The notes under the pieces are model-generated. The model saw only the letters and a list, made by a program, of their open reading frames with translations, made no database searches and had not been told where the DNA came from. A program made the position numbers and the translations under genes. This document shows positions 39,993 to 49,655 of a stretch of DNA of 64,000 bases, one piece after another. The first letter of the stretch is position 1. The number at the start of each line of letters is the position of its first letter. The DNA is from an uncultured Dorea sp. GTDB lineage: Bacteria > Bacillota > Clostridia > Lachnospirales > Lachnospiraceae. Where the stretch lies: positions 54,254-118,253 of the forward strand of contig CAJTVU010000007.1 in NCBI GenBank assembly GCA_910580235.1, read 5' to 3'.

Positions 39993-41054
39993 ATGTCGGC
40001 ACATTTGACAGGGCTCATCGACAAACTGCATACGGACCGGTCGCTTGACAAAGCTGAATGGGCCGCGCTGATTGCCGGGCGCACACCGGAGCTGGCCGAA
40101 TATCTTTTTGCGCTTTCAAGAAAAGAACGGCAACGCTATTACGGACGCGATGTCTACATTAGAGGCCTGATCGAATTTACCAACTACTGCAAAAATGACT
40201 GTTTCTACTGTGGCATTCGCAAAAGCAACTGGAACGTCCATCGCTACCGGCTGACTGAAGAAGAGATCCTCTCCTGCTGCCAGGCCGGATATGCGCTGGG
40301 CTTCCGCACTTTCGTCCTGCAAGGCGGTGAGGACGGCTATTTCACTGATGCCCGCATGGTACATATTATCCGAGCGATAAAAGAGCTTTGCCCTAACTGC
40401 GCCCTCACCCTTTCTATCGGCGAGAAGCCCTACGACAGTTACAAAGCCTATTTTGACGCGGGGGCGGACCGTTATCTTCTAAGGCATGAGACTTACGATC
40501 CATGCCATTATAAGGCCCTCCACCCTCCGTCTCTAAGCGCCTCTGTAAGGCAGCAATGTCTGTGGGATTTAAAGGATATCGGCTATCAGGTGGGAACGGG
40601 CTTTATGGTCGGCTCTCCCGGCCAGACGCCGGAACATCTGGCGGGCGACATGATCTTTATCCGGCAGCTGGATCCCCAGATGGTAGGGATTGGGCCGTTT
40701 ATCCCGCATCATGACACCCCCTTCGCAAGAGAAAAGGCGGGCGCTTTAGATCTTACCCTTTTCATGCTGGGGCTTCTGCGCCTGATGCTCCCACGCATCC
40801 TCCTCCCCGCAACGACAGCCCTCGGAACGATCGTGGACGGCGGGCGGGAGCTTGGCATCCTTGCAGGGGCAAATGTCGTAATGCCCAACCTCTCTCCGAG
40901 CGATGTGCGGAAAGACTACAACCTATACGACAACAAGCTTTACACCGGAATCGAATCTGCCGAGCGTAGAAAAGGCCTGGAAGACCGCATGGCCGCCATC
41001 GGATATAAAGTAGTGACCGCACGGGGAGATTCTCTGAATACAAGTAATGAATGA
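39993..41054 (+). CDS. hydE: [FeFe]-hydrogenase maturase HydE (radical SAM)
   Basis: A 353-residue radical SAM enzyme. The cluster motif is CKNDCFYCGIRKSN (CxxxCxxC), followed by ILQGGEDGYF and GERKYDSY-like TLSIGEKPYDSYKAYFDAGA and RHETYDPCHYKALHPP. These match HydE, which helps build the diiron H-cluster precursor. The start is ATG 39993 behind GGTAGAGGAGG; an upstream in-frame ATG at 39918 lies within the leader terminator and is not the real start. It is followed by hydG after 26 bases. Confidence 0.9.
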   Translation: MSAHLTGLIDKLHTDRSLDKAEWAALIAGRTPELAEYLFALSRKERQRYYGRDVYIRGLIEFTNYCKNDCFYCGIRKSNWNVHRYRLTEEEILSCCQAGYALGFRTFVLQGGEDGYFTDARMVHIIRAIKELCPNCALTLSIGEKPYDSYKAYFDAGADRYLLRHETYDPCHYKALHPPSLSASVRQQCLWDLKDIGYQVGTGFMVGSPGQTPEHLAGDMIFIRQLDPQMVGIGPFIPHHDTPFAREKAGALDLTLFMLGLLRLMLPRILLPATTALGTIVDGGRELGILAGANVVMPNLSPSDVRKDYNLYDNKLYTGIESAERRKGLEDRMAAIGYKVVTARGDSLNTSNE

Positions 41055-41080
41055 AATGAAATATAAGGAGGAGACTTACT

Positions 41081-42502
41081 ATGTACGACGTAAACTCACG
41101 ACATGCGACCGAATTCATCGACCATGAAGAGATTCTGGAGACGCTCGCCTACGCGGATGAGAACAAAAATAATACTGCTCTTATTGAATCTCTCATTGAG
41201 AAAGCCTCTTTAAAGAAAGGGCTCTCCCATCGGGAGGCTTCCGTTCTCCTGGCCTGCGAAGACGCCGGCTTGAACGAGAAGATCTTCAAGCTTGCAGAAC
41301 AGATTAAAAAGGATTTCTATGGAAATCGTATCGTGCTTTTCGCACCTCTCTATCTGTCCAACTACTGCATCAACGGATGTACTTACTGCCCGTACCATTT
41401 AAAAAACAAGCATATCCCCCGCAAGAAGCTCTCCCAGGAAGACATCCGGCGCGAGGTCATAGCGCTTCAGGATATGGGGCATAAACGTCTGGCGCTGGAA
41501 GCCGGTGAAGATCCCGTCCACAACACAATGGAGTATTACCTTGACTCAATCAACACGATTTACAGCATCAAGCATAAAAACGGCGCGATCCGCCGTGTGA
41601 ATATCAATATCGCCGCTACGACCGTGGATAATTACCGTCTTTTGAAAGAAGCCGAAGTCGGGACTTACATCCTGTTCCAGGAGACATACCATAAGGAAAG
41701 CTATCTGGAGCTTCATCCAACAGGGCCAAAGCACGATTACGATTACCACACAGAAGCGATGGACCGCGCTATGGAAGGCGGCATAGATGATGTAGGTATC
41801 GGCGTCCTCTTTGGCCTTGACAAGTACCGCTATGAATTTGCCGGCCTTCTTATGCACGCAGAACATCTCGAAGCGGCTTTCGGCGTAGGCCCGCACACGA
41901 TCAGTGTGCCAAGGCTTCGCAATGCCGACGATATTGACGCGAGCGCTTTCACAAATGGGATCGACGATGATACGTTCGCCAAGATCGTAGCATGCATCCG
42001 TATCTCTGTACCATACACAGGCATGATCATTTCCACAAGAGAGAGCAGGAAGGTGCGCGAGCGGGTGCTCCACCTCGGCGTCTCCCAGATCAGCGGAGGC
42101 TCCAGGACAAGTGTTGGCGGCTACAGCGAACCGGAGCCGGAAGATGAATGTTCCGAACAATTTGACGTCATCGACAACCGCACATTAGATGAAGTCGTCC
42201 GGTGGCTGATGGAGATGGACTACATTCCAAGCTTCTGTACCGCGTGCTATCGGGAAGGCAGGACCGGCGACCGCTTTATGTCCCTGTGCAAGAGCGGACA
42301 GATCCAGAACTGCTGTCACCCCAACGCCCTTATGACGCTCCAGGAATACTTGATGGACTATGCGTCTCCCGCAACAAAAGCAATCGGAGATAAGATCATT
42401 GATAAAGAAGCCTTAAATGTGCCAAACGAAAAGGCACGCGCAGTCGTCCTTGAGAATCTGAAGCTGATACGGGAAAACAACCGGAGGGACTTCCGGTTTT
42501 AA
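41081..42502 (+). CDS. hydG: [FeFe]-hydrogenase maturase HydG (tyrosine lyase)
   Basis: A 473-residue radical SAM enzyme. The SAM-cluster motif is CINGCTYCPYH and the C-terminal second-cluster cysteines are in FCTACYREGRTGDRFMSLCK. ThiH-like HydG splits tyrosine to give the CO and CN ligands of the hydrogenase H cluster. AAGGAGGAG precedes the ATG. It is separated from hydF by a perfect 22-bp inverted repeat. Confidence 0.95.
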   Translation: MYDVNSRHATEFIDHEEILETLAYADENKNNTALIESLIEKASLKKGLSHREASVLLACEDAGLNEKIFKLAEQIKKDFYGNRIVLFAPLYLSNYCINGCTYCPYHLKNKHIPRKKLSQEDIRREVIALQDMGHKRLALEAGEDPVHNTMEYYLDSINTIYSIKHKNGAIRRVNINIAATTVDNYRLLKEAEVGTYILFQETYHKESYLELHPTGPKHDYDYHTEAMDRAMEGGIDDVGIGVLFGLDKYRYEFAGLLMHAEHLEAAFGVGPHTISVPRLRNADDIDASAFTNGIDDDTFAKIVACIRISVPYTGMIISTRESRKVRERVLHLGVSQISGGSRTSVGGYSEPEPEDECSEQFDVIDNRTLDEVVRWLMEMDYIPSFCTACYREGRTGDRFMSLCKSGQIQNCCHPNALMTLQEYLMDYASPATKAIGDKIIDKEALNVPNEKARAVVLENLKLIRENNRRDFRF

Positions 42503-42504
42503 TC

Positions 42505-42550
42505 TCGGTTGGGGACGGGGTAAAATGAATTTTACCCCGTCCCCAACCGA
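42505..42550. repeat. Perfect 22-bp inverted repeat between hydG and hydF
   Basis: TCGGTTGGGGACGGGGTAAAAT, a two-base GA centre, then its exact reverse complement. It shares the GGTTGGGGACGGGG arm with the repeats in the spoVA operon. A transcript would form a very stable hairpin three bases after the hydG stop, without a T-run in sense direction. Confidence 0.9.
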
Positions 42551-42564
42551 AGGGAGGTCTATAT

Positions 42565-43809
42565 ATGAGCATGAACAATACTCCTCTTGCCGAGAGGATC
42601 CACATTGGCATCTTCGGCAGGCGCAACGCTGGGAAATCCAGTATTATCAATGCACTGACCGGGCAGGATCTCGCCATTGTGTCCGACATAAAAGGAACAA
42701 CGACAGATCCTGTCCTAAAGGCGATGGAGCTTCTCCCGCTGGGCCCTGTCGTGATGATCGACACGCCGGGTCTCGATGACGAGGGGGAGCTTGGCCTGCT
42801 CCGGATCCAAAAAGCGTATCAAATGCTGAACAAAACGGATATCGCTATCCTTGTAGTGGACGGTACTGTTGGGATGACAGACGCCGACACGGCTATCTTC
42901 ACTCGGATCCAGGAAAAGCAGATCCCCTGTCTCGTCGTGCTGAATAAAGCAGATCTTGCCGCCTGTACCGGCACAGAAGGATCTGCTCTCCATGCTCTTC
43001 CTAAAGAGCAGATCATCCGGGCCAGCGCACAAGATGGGACGAACATTGAAGGGCTAAAGGAGCGTCTCGCCCATCTTATCCCGGCCGAAGATACTGCTCG
43101 CAGGATTGTGGGAGACTTGATAAATCCCGGCGATCTCGTCGTACTCGTCGTCCCCATCGACAAATCCGCGCCAAAAGGACGGCTGATCCTTCCCCAGCAG
43201 CAGACGATACGGGACATCCTGGAAAGAGGAGCCGTCTCTGTCGTTACAAGAGACACGGAATTGGACGATACGCTAAAAAGCCTGGGCAGAGCGCCTGCGC
43301 TTGTCATTACCGACAGCCAGGCCTTCGGGCAAGTCGCAAAAATCGTGCCAGAAAACGTACCTCTGACCTCTTTCTCTATCTTATTTGCGAGATACAAGGG
43401 GAGCCTCCATACTGTTGTAGAAGGCGCAAAGGCATTAGAATCTCTGGCAGACGGCGACACAGTCCTTATCTCCGAAGGGTGCACCCACCACAGACAATGC
43501 GAGGATATAGGGACAGTAAAACTTCCCGGCTGGATTCGGAACCATACCGGGAAGTCTATAAAATTTGCATTTACGAGCGGGACAGAGTTTCCGTCCGACC
43601 TAAGTAAATATAGCCTCGTCATCCACTGCGGCGGCTGCACTTTGAACGAGCGGGAGATGAAATACCGCCTGTGCTGTGCCAAAGATGCAGGAATCCCGAT
43701 CACGAACTATGGGACGGCCATCGCATATATGAAAGGGATCCTTAAGCGCAGCGTAGAGGTGTTCCCCTCGCTGCATCCGGGCTGTGTCAGGACAGATAGA
43801 TCTTTATAG
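42565..43809 (+). CDS. hydF: [FeFe]-hydrogenase maturase HydF (GTPase scaffold)
   Basis: A 414-residue protein. The GTPase domain shows GRRNAGKSSIINALTG (P loop), DIKGTTTDPV (switch), DTPGLDDEG and NKADLA. The C-terminal iron-sulfur ligands are CTHHRQC and HCGGC. HydF is the scaffold on which HydE and HydG products assemble the 2Fe subcluster before delivery to HydA. A GGGAGG site precedes the ATG. No hydrogenase structural gene is in the window. Confidence 0.93.
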   Translation: MSMNNTPLAERIHIGIFGRRNAGKSSIINALTGQDLAIVSDIKGTTTDPVLKAMELLPLGPVVMIDTPGLDDEGELGLLRIQKAYQMLNKTDIAILVVDGTVGMTDADTAIFTRIQEKQIPCLVVLNKADLAACTGTEGSALHALPKEQIIRASAQDGTNIEGLKERLAHLIPAEDTARRIVGDLINPGDLVVLVVPIDKSAPKGRLILPQQQTIRDILERGAVSVVTRDTELDDTLKSLGRAPALVITDSQAFGQVAKIVPENVPLTSFSILFARYKGSLHTVVEGAKALESLADGDTVLISEGCTHHRQCEDIGTVKLPGWIRNHTGKSIKFAFTSGTEFPSDLSKYSLVIHCGGCTLNEREMKYRLCCAKDAGIPITNYGTAIAYMKGILKRSVEVFPSLHPGCVRTDRSL

Positions 43810-44544
43810 CCCCTGCCCGGGCACATGGATCCTTCCAAGCACTTCGCCGATCGGCGCCGCCACGGTAAGCTCTGCACCGACTTCCCGCGCCGGCGCCTCC
43901 TTATTAATTACTACAAGATGCCTCCCCCGGAAATAATCTATAAATCCCGCGGCCGGATATACGACAAGGGACGTCCCTCCAATGATCAGAGTATCTGCTC
44001 TTCCGATCGCGCGGACGGTGTCCTGGATGACTGTAGCGTCAAGCCCTTCTTCATACAGCACCACATCCGGCTTGACGACGCCCCCGCAGCTGCATTTTGG
44101 GATCCCTGCTGCCTCTTTCACATAACTGGCGTCATAAAATGCGCCGCATTCCTGACAGTAATTCCTGTGGATGCTCCCATGCAGCTCATACACTGTCCTG
44201 CTCCCTGCCGCCTGGTGAAGCCCGTCGATATTCTGCGTTATGACCGCCGAGAGCTTTCCCGCCCTTTCAAGCTCCGCCAGCTTCTGATGGGCTGCATTGG
44301 GCTTCGCCTCAAGGAACATCATTTTATTCTTATAAAATTCATAGAACTCCTCCGTATTCCGCACAAAGAAAGTATGGCTTACGATCTGCTCCGGGGAATA
44401 TCTGTACTGCTGCCGATATAGCCCGTCCGCGCTTCGGAAATCAGGGATATTGCTCTCCGTAGACACCCCCGCTCCTCCGAAGAACACAATGTCCGAACTC
44501 TCGTCTATGATCTCCTGCAGCTTCGCTATCTCCTTCTCATACAT
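43804..44544 (-). CDS. NAD-dependent protein deacylase (Sir2/sirtuin)
   Basis: A 246-residue sirtuin. GGAGVSTESNIPDFRSADGL (NAD-binding), ITQNIDGLHQAAG and LHGSIHRNYC (catalytic His) are present, with zinc ligands CQEC and CSC. It removes acyl groups from lysines using NAD+. It overlaps the convergent hydF 3' end by six bases and lies 41 bases after sdaAA on the same strand. Confidence 0.92.
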   Translation of the reverse strand: MYEKEIAKLQEIIDESSDIVFFGGAGVSTESNIPDFRSADGLYRQQYRYSPEQIVSHTFFVRNTEEFYEFYKNKMMFLEAKPNAAHQKLAELERAGKLSAVITQNIDGLHQAAGSRTVYELHGSIHRNYCQECGAFYDASYVKEAAGIPKCSCGGVVKPDVVLYEEGLDATVIQDTVRAIGRADTLIIGGTSLVVYPAAGFIDYFRGRHLVVINKEAPAREVGAELTVAAPIGEVLGRIHVPGQGL

Positions 44545-44585
44545 GACCGTCCCTCCTTTTTCATTTAAAATGAACGGCAGACATG

Positions 44586-45455
44586 TTAACCGAACAGCCG
44601 CTTCACGACTTCCTGTCCGACAGGGCTTCCGGCCACTCCGCCCACTCCTGTCTCTTTCAGGCTTACATCCATCCGATCCCCGACTTCCTTCATCGCGTCG
44701 ATGACCTGATCCACCGGGATCTGGCTGACGATCCCCGCAAGCGCCATGTCAGCGGCCGCAAGAGCATTCACCGCTCCGCCTACGTTCCTCTTCACACATG
44801 GGACCTCCACAAGGCCGCCGACCGGGTCGCACACAAGCCCCATCAGATTCTTAAGCGCCATGGCACAGGCGTGCCCCAGCTGCTCGTGACTGCCTCCTTT
44901 GACATGGCAGATGGCCGCCGCCGCCATGCCGGATCCCGAGCCGATCTCAGCCTGGCATCCGCCGGATGCTCCCGCCAGATAAGCGCGGTTCGCAATAATC
45001 TGCCCTACCCCGGCCGCCACATACATGGCCTCGATCATCTTCTCTTCCGGTATGCCATACTCGTAATAATATGTAACAAGCACTGCCGGGAGCACCCCGC
45101 ACGCCCCGGCTGTAGGAGCCGCCACAATTCGCTTCATACAGGCGTTATTGCATCCCATCTTAAGAGCATTTACTATGACTTTCGCCACAAATTTCCCGCA
45201 CAGGGCGTCTCCTTTCTCCAGATAATCCTCCATGATCCCCCCATCTTTTCCTACAAGGCCGCTTGCGGACATGAGATCTCTGTCATAGCTTTCGATGCTG
45301 TCGATCATGGCCTGCCACGTCTTCTTCATCTGGTTCCATGAATTCTCTTCCGTCACGTCACGCTCTTCAGCATCTTCCAGCTGGATCGCTTTCCAGAATT
45401 CGATCCCCTTTTCTTCACATCTTTTATAAATTTCTTCCATCGACTGATATGACAT
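44586..45455 (-). CDS. sdaAA: L-serine dehydratase, alpha subunit (Fe-S)
   Basis: A 289-residue subunit. The iron-sulfur cysteines fall in GCNNACMKRIVAAPTAGACG (near 142-161); KGGSHEQLGHACAMALKNLM is another family segment. With the beta subunit it converts serine to pyruvate and ammonia by an oxygen-sensitive [4Fe-4S] cluster. It starts four bases after sdaAB ends. Confidence 0.93.
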   Translation of the reverse strand: MSYQSMEEIYKRCEEKGIEFWKAIQLEDAEERDVTEENSWNQMKKTWQAMIDSIESYDRDLMSASGLVGKDGGIMEDYLEKGDALCGKFVAKVIVNALKMGCNNACMKRIVAAPTAGACGVLPAVLVTYYYEYGIPEEKMIEAMYVAAGVGQIIANRAYLAGASGGCQAEIGSGSGMAAAAICHVKGGSHEQLGHACAMALKNLMGLVCDPVGGLVEVPCVKRNVGGAVNALAAADMALAGIVSQIPVDQVIDAMKEVGDRMDVSLKETGVGGVAGSPVGQEVVKRLFG

Positions 45456-45459
45456 ATCT

Positions 45460-46131
45460 CTACTCCTTCTCGCTCACATTCAAAAACGTTACTTTTAAGA
45501 TCCCATCCTTCTTTTCCAGCATCTCCAGGGCGCTCTGCGGGACCACCTGATCCACCTCCACTACCTGGACCGCGACCCCGCCCCTCTTAGAGCGGAACAC
45601 CTGCATGGTGGCAATATTGATCTGACAGAGGCTAAGTACAGTAGAAATATGCGTAATACATCCAGGCCGGTCTTCGTTGCGGATGATCAGCGTATTCGTC
45701 TCCCCGCTGAAGCTTACGTCCAGACCGTCCAATTTGCTTACGCGGATCCTGCCCCCGCCAATAGAATATGCCTGGATCTCAAGCGTCTTCCCACCTTTCG
45801 CTTCCATGATGATCTTCGCGGTATTGGGATGAGCGCCTTTAAGATCCCTGTTCTCAATTACAAAGTCCATTCCTTCTTCTTTCGCGACTTCGAAGCTGTG
45901 CGGGATCCTGAGATCATCCGGCTGCATTCCCAGAAGCCCTGCGATCAGGGCTCTGTCCGTCCCATGGCCTCTTCCTGTCGCTGCGAACGAGCCGTGAAAG
46001 TATACAGTCGCCTTCACAGGCTGCGCCCCCAGAAGCTGCCTCCCTACCAGCCCGATGCGTACCGCTCCCGCTGTGTGGGAGCTGGAAGGGCCTACCATAA
46101 CAGGGCCTAAAATATCAAATATGCTTGCCAT
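45460..46131 (-). CDS. sdaAB: L-serine dehydratase, beta subunit
   Basis: A 223-residue protein. MASIFDILGPVMVGPSSSHT is the family N-terminus; the C-terminal 75 residues form an ACT domain (RPGCITHISTVLSLCQINIA) that likely binds serine. First gene of the two-gene sda operon. Confidence 0.93.
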   Translation of the reverse strand: MASIFDILGPVMVGPSSSHTAGAVRIGLVGRQLLGAQPVKATVYFHGSFAATGRGHGTDRALIAGLLGMQPDDLRIPHSFEVAKEEGMDFVIENRDLKGAHPNTAKIIMEAKGGKTLEIQAYSIGGGRIRVSKLDGLDVSFSGETNTLIIRNEDRPGCITHISTVLSLCQINIATMQVFRSKRGGVAVQVVEVDQVVPQSALEMLEKKDGILKVTFLNVSEKE

Positions 46132-46271
46132 TTCGTCACCTCTCTTTATTTTTTCTGATATATTTACTTTTATTATACTTGTATTCAGGCACTTTTACAA
46201 TACTTTTCACCTGCTCTGCCTTCTCTGCATAAAATATAGCAATGCTATCTTTTCTAAGAGGATTTTATACC

Positions 46272-47168
46272 ATGAATCTCTGGATATTTATAATTATTCT
46301 TATCCTGATCTTACCGCCTCTTTTCCTTTATATACGCAAGATCTACGCTGTCCGCAAAGTAAAGAAGATGTCTGTCCCTGAACGCCTTGAACGTCTGGAT
46401 CAGATCGCCTCGCCTTTCGGATTTAAATACAAGCTAAGGCAAGATCTATTCACCTCAAGGTTCGACGCATGGCAGCGTGATTACGGATATTGCAGCGTCT
46501 ATGATAAATATGCTCCTCTCTTCCACATGATCTTCGACTGTGAGCCCATATACTTCGATTATGAAGGATCCACATGGCTGCTTGAGCTGTGGAAAGGTCA
46601 ATATGGGATTACTGCGGGCTGTGAGATTGGAATCTACAAAGCCGATCATATCGTCCCAAGGGAAGAGCGGGCGGATACAATATTCCACAGCGCGCCTAAA
46701 GAGCAGCTACCCGTATTTTCATTTTCACTGATGCAAGGGCTCCTTCCCATATGCCGCCTCTGCCGAAAACATTGGTGGCTGACAGGCTTCTGCATCGGCC
46801 GTTATGCCGACCCAGAGCTCCTGACTATGAAGGTCTCTATCACATTCCCCTGTGAGGAAATGTGCCACGCTTTCCTTGAAGGGATGCTGGAGGCGGGATA
46901 CCGGTATGAGGATGTGTACGTCTCAGAACAGGCGCTCTTCTTCACATTTGATACGCCGCATTCTGCCCAGCCACGCCTTAGCAGGGGGCTGCACAGAGCC
47001 TGGATCCAATTCCAGAACCGTGTTCTTATCCGTCTGTTCCTGCACGTTACAAAGCCATTCTGCTTCTCTTTAGACCGGCTTCTCCTTTTATATGAATATC
47101 TTCCATTCCTGTTCCGCTATATGCTGAAGCTAAGGCGGATCGGAAAGAGACGGAGGGGACGTCCATGA
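46272..47168 (+). CDS. Hypothetical protein with N-terminal membrane anchor
   Basis: A 298-residue protein starting MNLWIFIIILILILPPLFLY, one membrane helix followed by a soluble domain with frequent Tyr/Trp (KYAPLFHMIFDCEPIYFDYE). It resembles the DUF4474-type proteins I recall from Clostridia, but this is not certain. The start follows AAGAGGA; the frame extends upstream to 46242. Its TGA overlaps the ATG of the next gene (ATGA), so the two are translationally coupled and probably work together. Confidence 0.6.
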   Translation: MNLWIFIIILILILPPLFLYIRKIYAVRKVKKMSVPERLERLDQIASPFGFKYKLRQDLFTSRFDAWQRDYGYCSVYDKYAPLFHMIFDCEPIYFDYEGSTWLLELWKGQYGITAGCEIGIYKADHIVPREERADTIFHSAPKEQLPVFSFSLMQGLLPICRLCRKHWWLTGFCIGRYADPELLTMKVSITFPCEEMCHAFLEGMLEAGYRYEDVYVSEQALFFTFDTPHSAQPRLSRGLHRAWIQFQNRVLIRLFLHVTKPFCFSLDRLLLLYEYLPFLFRYMLKLRRIGKRRRGRP

Positions 47169-48073
47169 GCGCTGACTCCCGTTTTGCCAAAGCCTTTATG
47201 CAGGCGCCCACGCTGCCTCTTGACGGGCATTCCCGGTACGTCCTCTTTAGCGATTGCCACCGGGGGACCGGGACTTCCGGGGACAATTTCCTAAAGAACC
47301 AACACCTGTACTTTGCCGCTCTTCAGCACTATTTGAAAGAAGGCTATACTTATCTGGAGCTGGGGGACGGGGATGAGCTGTGGGAGAACCGTTCTTTTTC
47401 CCAGATAAAGTCCATACACAATGACTCCTTCTGGCTTCTCTCACAGTTCTATTGCCGGGGAAGGCTTCACATGTTGTATGGCAATCACGATATGGTTAAG
47501 AAATACCCTCGCTTCGCCAAGTGCAATTGCTCAACTTACCCTTGCAGCACCTGTGAGGAAGAAGAGCTGTTTCCAGGCATGCGGTTCCACGAGGGTCTCA
47601 TCTTAGAGAACTGTGGAGCCGGGCCGGACATCTACCTGACCCACGGCCACCAGGCAAGCTTCTTAAACAGCACTTTGTGGAGGCTGTCCCGCTTTCTCGT
47701 CCGCTACGTGTGGAAGCCTCTGGAACTGATAGGGGTCCTCGATCCCACCAGCGCCGCGAAGAATAATACAACGAAAAAGCGCGCGGAACGCTATGCCTCC
47801 TCCTGGGCTAAAAAAAGAGATATTATCCTGATTACCGGGCATACCCACCGCCCTATGGCCGGAACTTCCGACTCTCCTCTCTTCAACACCGGCAGCTGCG
47901 TACACCCACGATGCATTACCTGCATAGAGATAAGCGGGCTCTCTCTTACCTTAGTTAAATGGACGCTTCTCGCCCGCCCCGACCGGACTCTTTTCGTGGC
48001 TCGGGAAGAACTGACACAAAAGATATGTGCAGACGCTTCTTTCCGTAAATACACGTCGCAGCCTGTATTGTAA
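47165..48073 (+). CDS. Calcineurin-like metallophosphoesterase
   Basis: A 302-residue enzyme. Metal-binding motifs are in order: SDCHRGTG, ELGDGDELWE, YGNHDM, THGHQ and ITGHTHRP with a final NTGSCVHP. This is the dimetal phosphoesterase fold. Substrate unknown; the group includes lipid and nucleotide phosphatases. Coupled by ATGA overlap to the membrane-anchored protein upstream. Confidence 0.85.
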   Translation: MSADSRFAKAFMQAPTLPLDGHSRYVLFSDCHRGTGTSGDNFLKNQHLYFAALQHYLKEGYTYLELGDGDELWENRSFSQIKSIHNDSFWLLSQFYCRGRLHMLYGNHDMVKKYPRFAKCNCSTYPCSTCEEEELFPGMRFHEGLILENCGAGPDIYLTHGHQASFLNSTLWRLSRFLVRYVWKPLELIGVLDPTSAAKNNTTKKRAERYASSWAKKRDIILITGHTHRPMAGTSDSPLFNTGSCVHPRCITCIEISGLSLTLVKWTLLARPDRTLFVAREELTQKICADASFRKYTSQPVL

Positions 48074-48128
48074 ACGAGATGCAAATGTGCTAAGATTGGT
48101 TACAGTTTAAAATAAGGAAGTGTACGGT

Positions 48129-49253
48129 ATGAATAAGAAAGACGTGTTAGAAATAAGAAAACAATTTACTCCTGAGAACTGTGCCATCACCCGCATCTGC
48201 GGCTGTTATGTAAACCACGAGAAGGAGAAGAAGGCTGAGCTTAAAAAGGCCTTTCTTTCCCTGCCGGAAGAGGAAGCCTTTAAATATTTCGACATCTTCC
48301 GCCACACCCTCTCCGGCACAGTGGGAAAGAACCTCCTGACTATGGGATTCCCATTGGAACAGGAGCTTCCAGGCGGCACGCAGGAGTTCCTCCTGAAGCT
48401 TCGGGACAGCAGATTAGAAGATGATATGCTTATAGAGGAATTCTATGACAAAGTAATTGAGAATTACGACTATCCTGAAAACTATTATATTATCCTGATC
48501 CACAGCGTTTACGACATTCCGGGGAAAGCTTACGACGGCATGGAGATGTTCGACACCTCTGATACAGTGTATGAGCATATCCTGTGCAGCATCTGCCCTG
48601 TCAACCTGACAAAAGCGGGGCTGGCCTACAACGCGGCGACGAACAACATTGAAGACCGTGTGCGCGACTGGTTCGTAGAGCTTCCGGTAAGAGGCTTCCT
48701 GTTCCCCTCTTTCGAAGACAGAGGCGCCGACCTTCACTATGTCCTCTATTATTCTAAAAAGCCGGAAGAGCTACAGCCTGGTTTTGTAGAAAATGTGCTG
48801 GGGAGCCAGACACCGCTCACTGCCAAAGACCAGAAGACGACTTTCCAGTCCATCATAAGCGCTACATTAGGCGAAGCCTGTGATTATGAAACGGTAAGGA
48901 ATATCCACGACAACCTCAATGAAATGTTAGAAGAATCGAAAGAGTCCCCCGATCCCCTGGAGCTTTCCAGACCGGACGTAAAGCGTCTGCTGGAACGGAG
49001 CGGAGCGCCAAAAGAACGGATGGAGCGCTTTGACCGGGATTTCACAGAGACGGTCGGCGAGCAGAAGACACTTTTGGCCTCTAACATTGCCAGCGGGAAG
49101 ACGTTCCAGATAGAGACTCCTGATGTGACCGTTAAAGTCAATCCCGAGCGTTCCGACCTCGTGGAGACCAGGATGATCGACGGGAGGCGCTGCCTTGTCA
49201 TTGCAATTGACGATCATCTGGAAGTGAACGGTATTGAGATTTCAAAAAAATGA
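48129..49253 (+). CDS. DUF4317 family protein
   Basis: A 374-residue protein starting MNKKDVLEIRKQFTPENCAI with the RICGCYVNHEKEKK and FRHTLSGTVGKNLLTMGFP segments that I recall as DUF4317, widespread in Lachnospiraceae and Ruminococcaceae. No catalytic motif is obvious; function unknown. ATG 48129 is used because AAGGAAG precedes it; GTG 48120 is an alternative. Confidence 0.75.
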   Translation: MNKKDVLEIRKQFTPENCAITRICGCYVNHEKEKKAELKKAFLSLPEEEAFKYFDIFRHTLSGTVGKNLLTMGFPLEQELPGGTQEFLLKLRDSRLEDDMLIEEFYDKVIENYDYPENYYIILIHSVYDIPGKAYDGMEMFDTSDTVYEHILCSICPVNLTKAGLAYNAATNNIEDRVRDWFVELPVRGFLFPSFEDRGADLHYVLYYSKKPEELQPGFVENVLGSQTPLTAKDQKTTFQSIISATLGEACDYETVRNIHDNLNEMLEESKESPDPLELSRPDVKRLLERSGAPKERMERFDRDFTETVGEQKTLLASNIASGKTFQIETPDVTVKVNPERSDLVETRMIDGRRCLVIAIDDHLEVNGIEISKK

Positions 49254-49312
49254 GGAAATTCGTAAAAAGCATTTGCCAAAAGCACATATTTGTGATAAAA
49301 TAGCATTTGCGA

Positions 49313-49395
49313 GCGGAGATGGCGGAATGGCAGACGCGCTAGATTCAGGTTCTAGTGGGAGTTATCCTGTGAGGGTTCAAGTCCCTTTCTCCGCA
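49313..49395 (+). tRNA. tRNA-Leu (anticodon CAG)
   Basis: Acceptor GCGGAGA (49313-49319) pairs with TCTCCGC (49388-49394). The anticodon stem CTAGA/TCTAG encloses TTCAGGT with anticodon CAG at 49346-49348. A long variable arm and GGTTCAAGTCC T-loop follow. CCA is not encoded. Confidence 0.95.
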
Positions 49396-49408
49396 TTAAA
49401 AGATGCGG

Positions 49409-49451
49409 AAAAAGCCCGGCGAGTAATTTATTTTACCGTCTGGGCTTTTTT
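49409..49451 (+). terminator. Terminator of the tRNA-Leu gene
   Basis: AAAAAGCCC pairs with GGGCTTTTT, with an internal GTAA/TTAC contact. Confidence 0.8.
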
Positions 49452-49655
49452 GCGCTCTGAGGGCTTGTGAAGGCTCCCAGAGAGAGGGCTTCGCGCTGTT
49501 TTTTCATGAAGCCGCCGGAGTTTTAGAGCGTCAGCGAAGGGGAGGACGGTAGATGTTACCGCCTGCTCTATCATGTTCACGACCATGTCTATGTACTTGT
49601 TCAGTTCTTTGCGCCGGTTCCCGTCCCATGCTATCCTTACAATCGCACTTTTCAC
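49428..49655 (-). CDS. Small phage-like ORF (uncertain)
   Basis: A 75-codon frame, GTG start (KSAIVRIAWDGNRRKELNKY...). The middle (NKYIDMVVNMIEQAVTSTVL) looks like real helical protein, but the start is weak and the 3' end runs into the tRNA terminator. It overlaps the zinc-ribbon ORF in another frame; one of them may be frameshifted. Confidence 0.3.
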   Translation of the reverse strand: MKSAIVRIAWDGNRRKELNKYIDMVVNMIEQAVTSTVLPFADALKLRRLHEKTARSPLSGSLHKPSERKKAQTVK

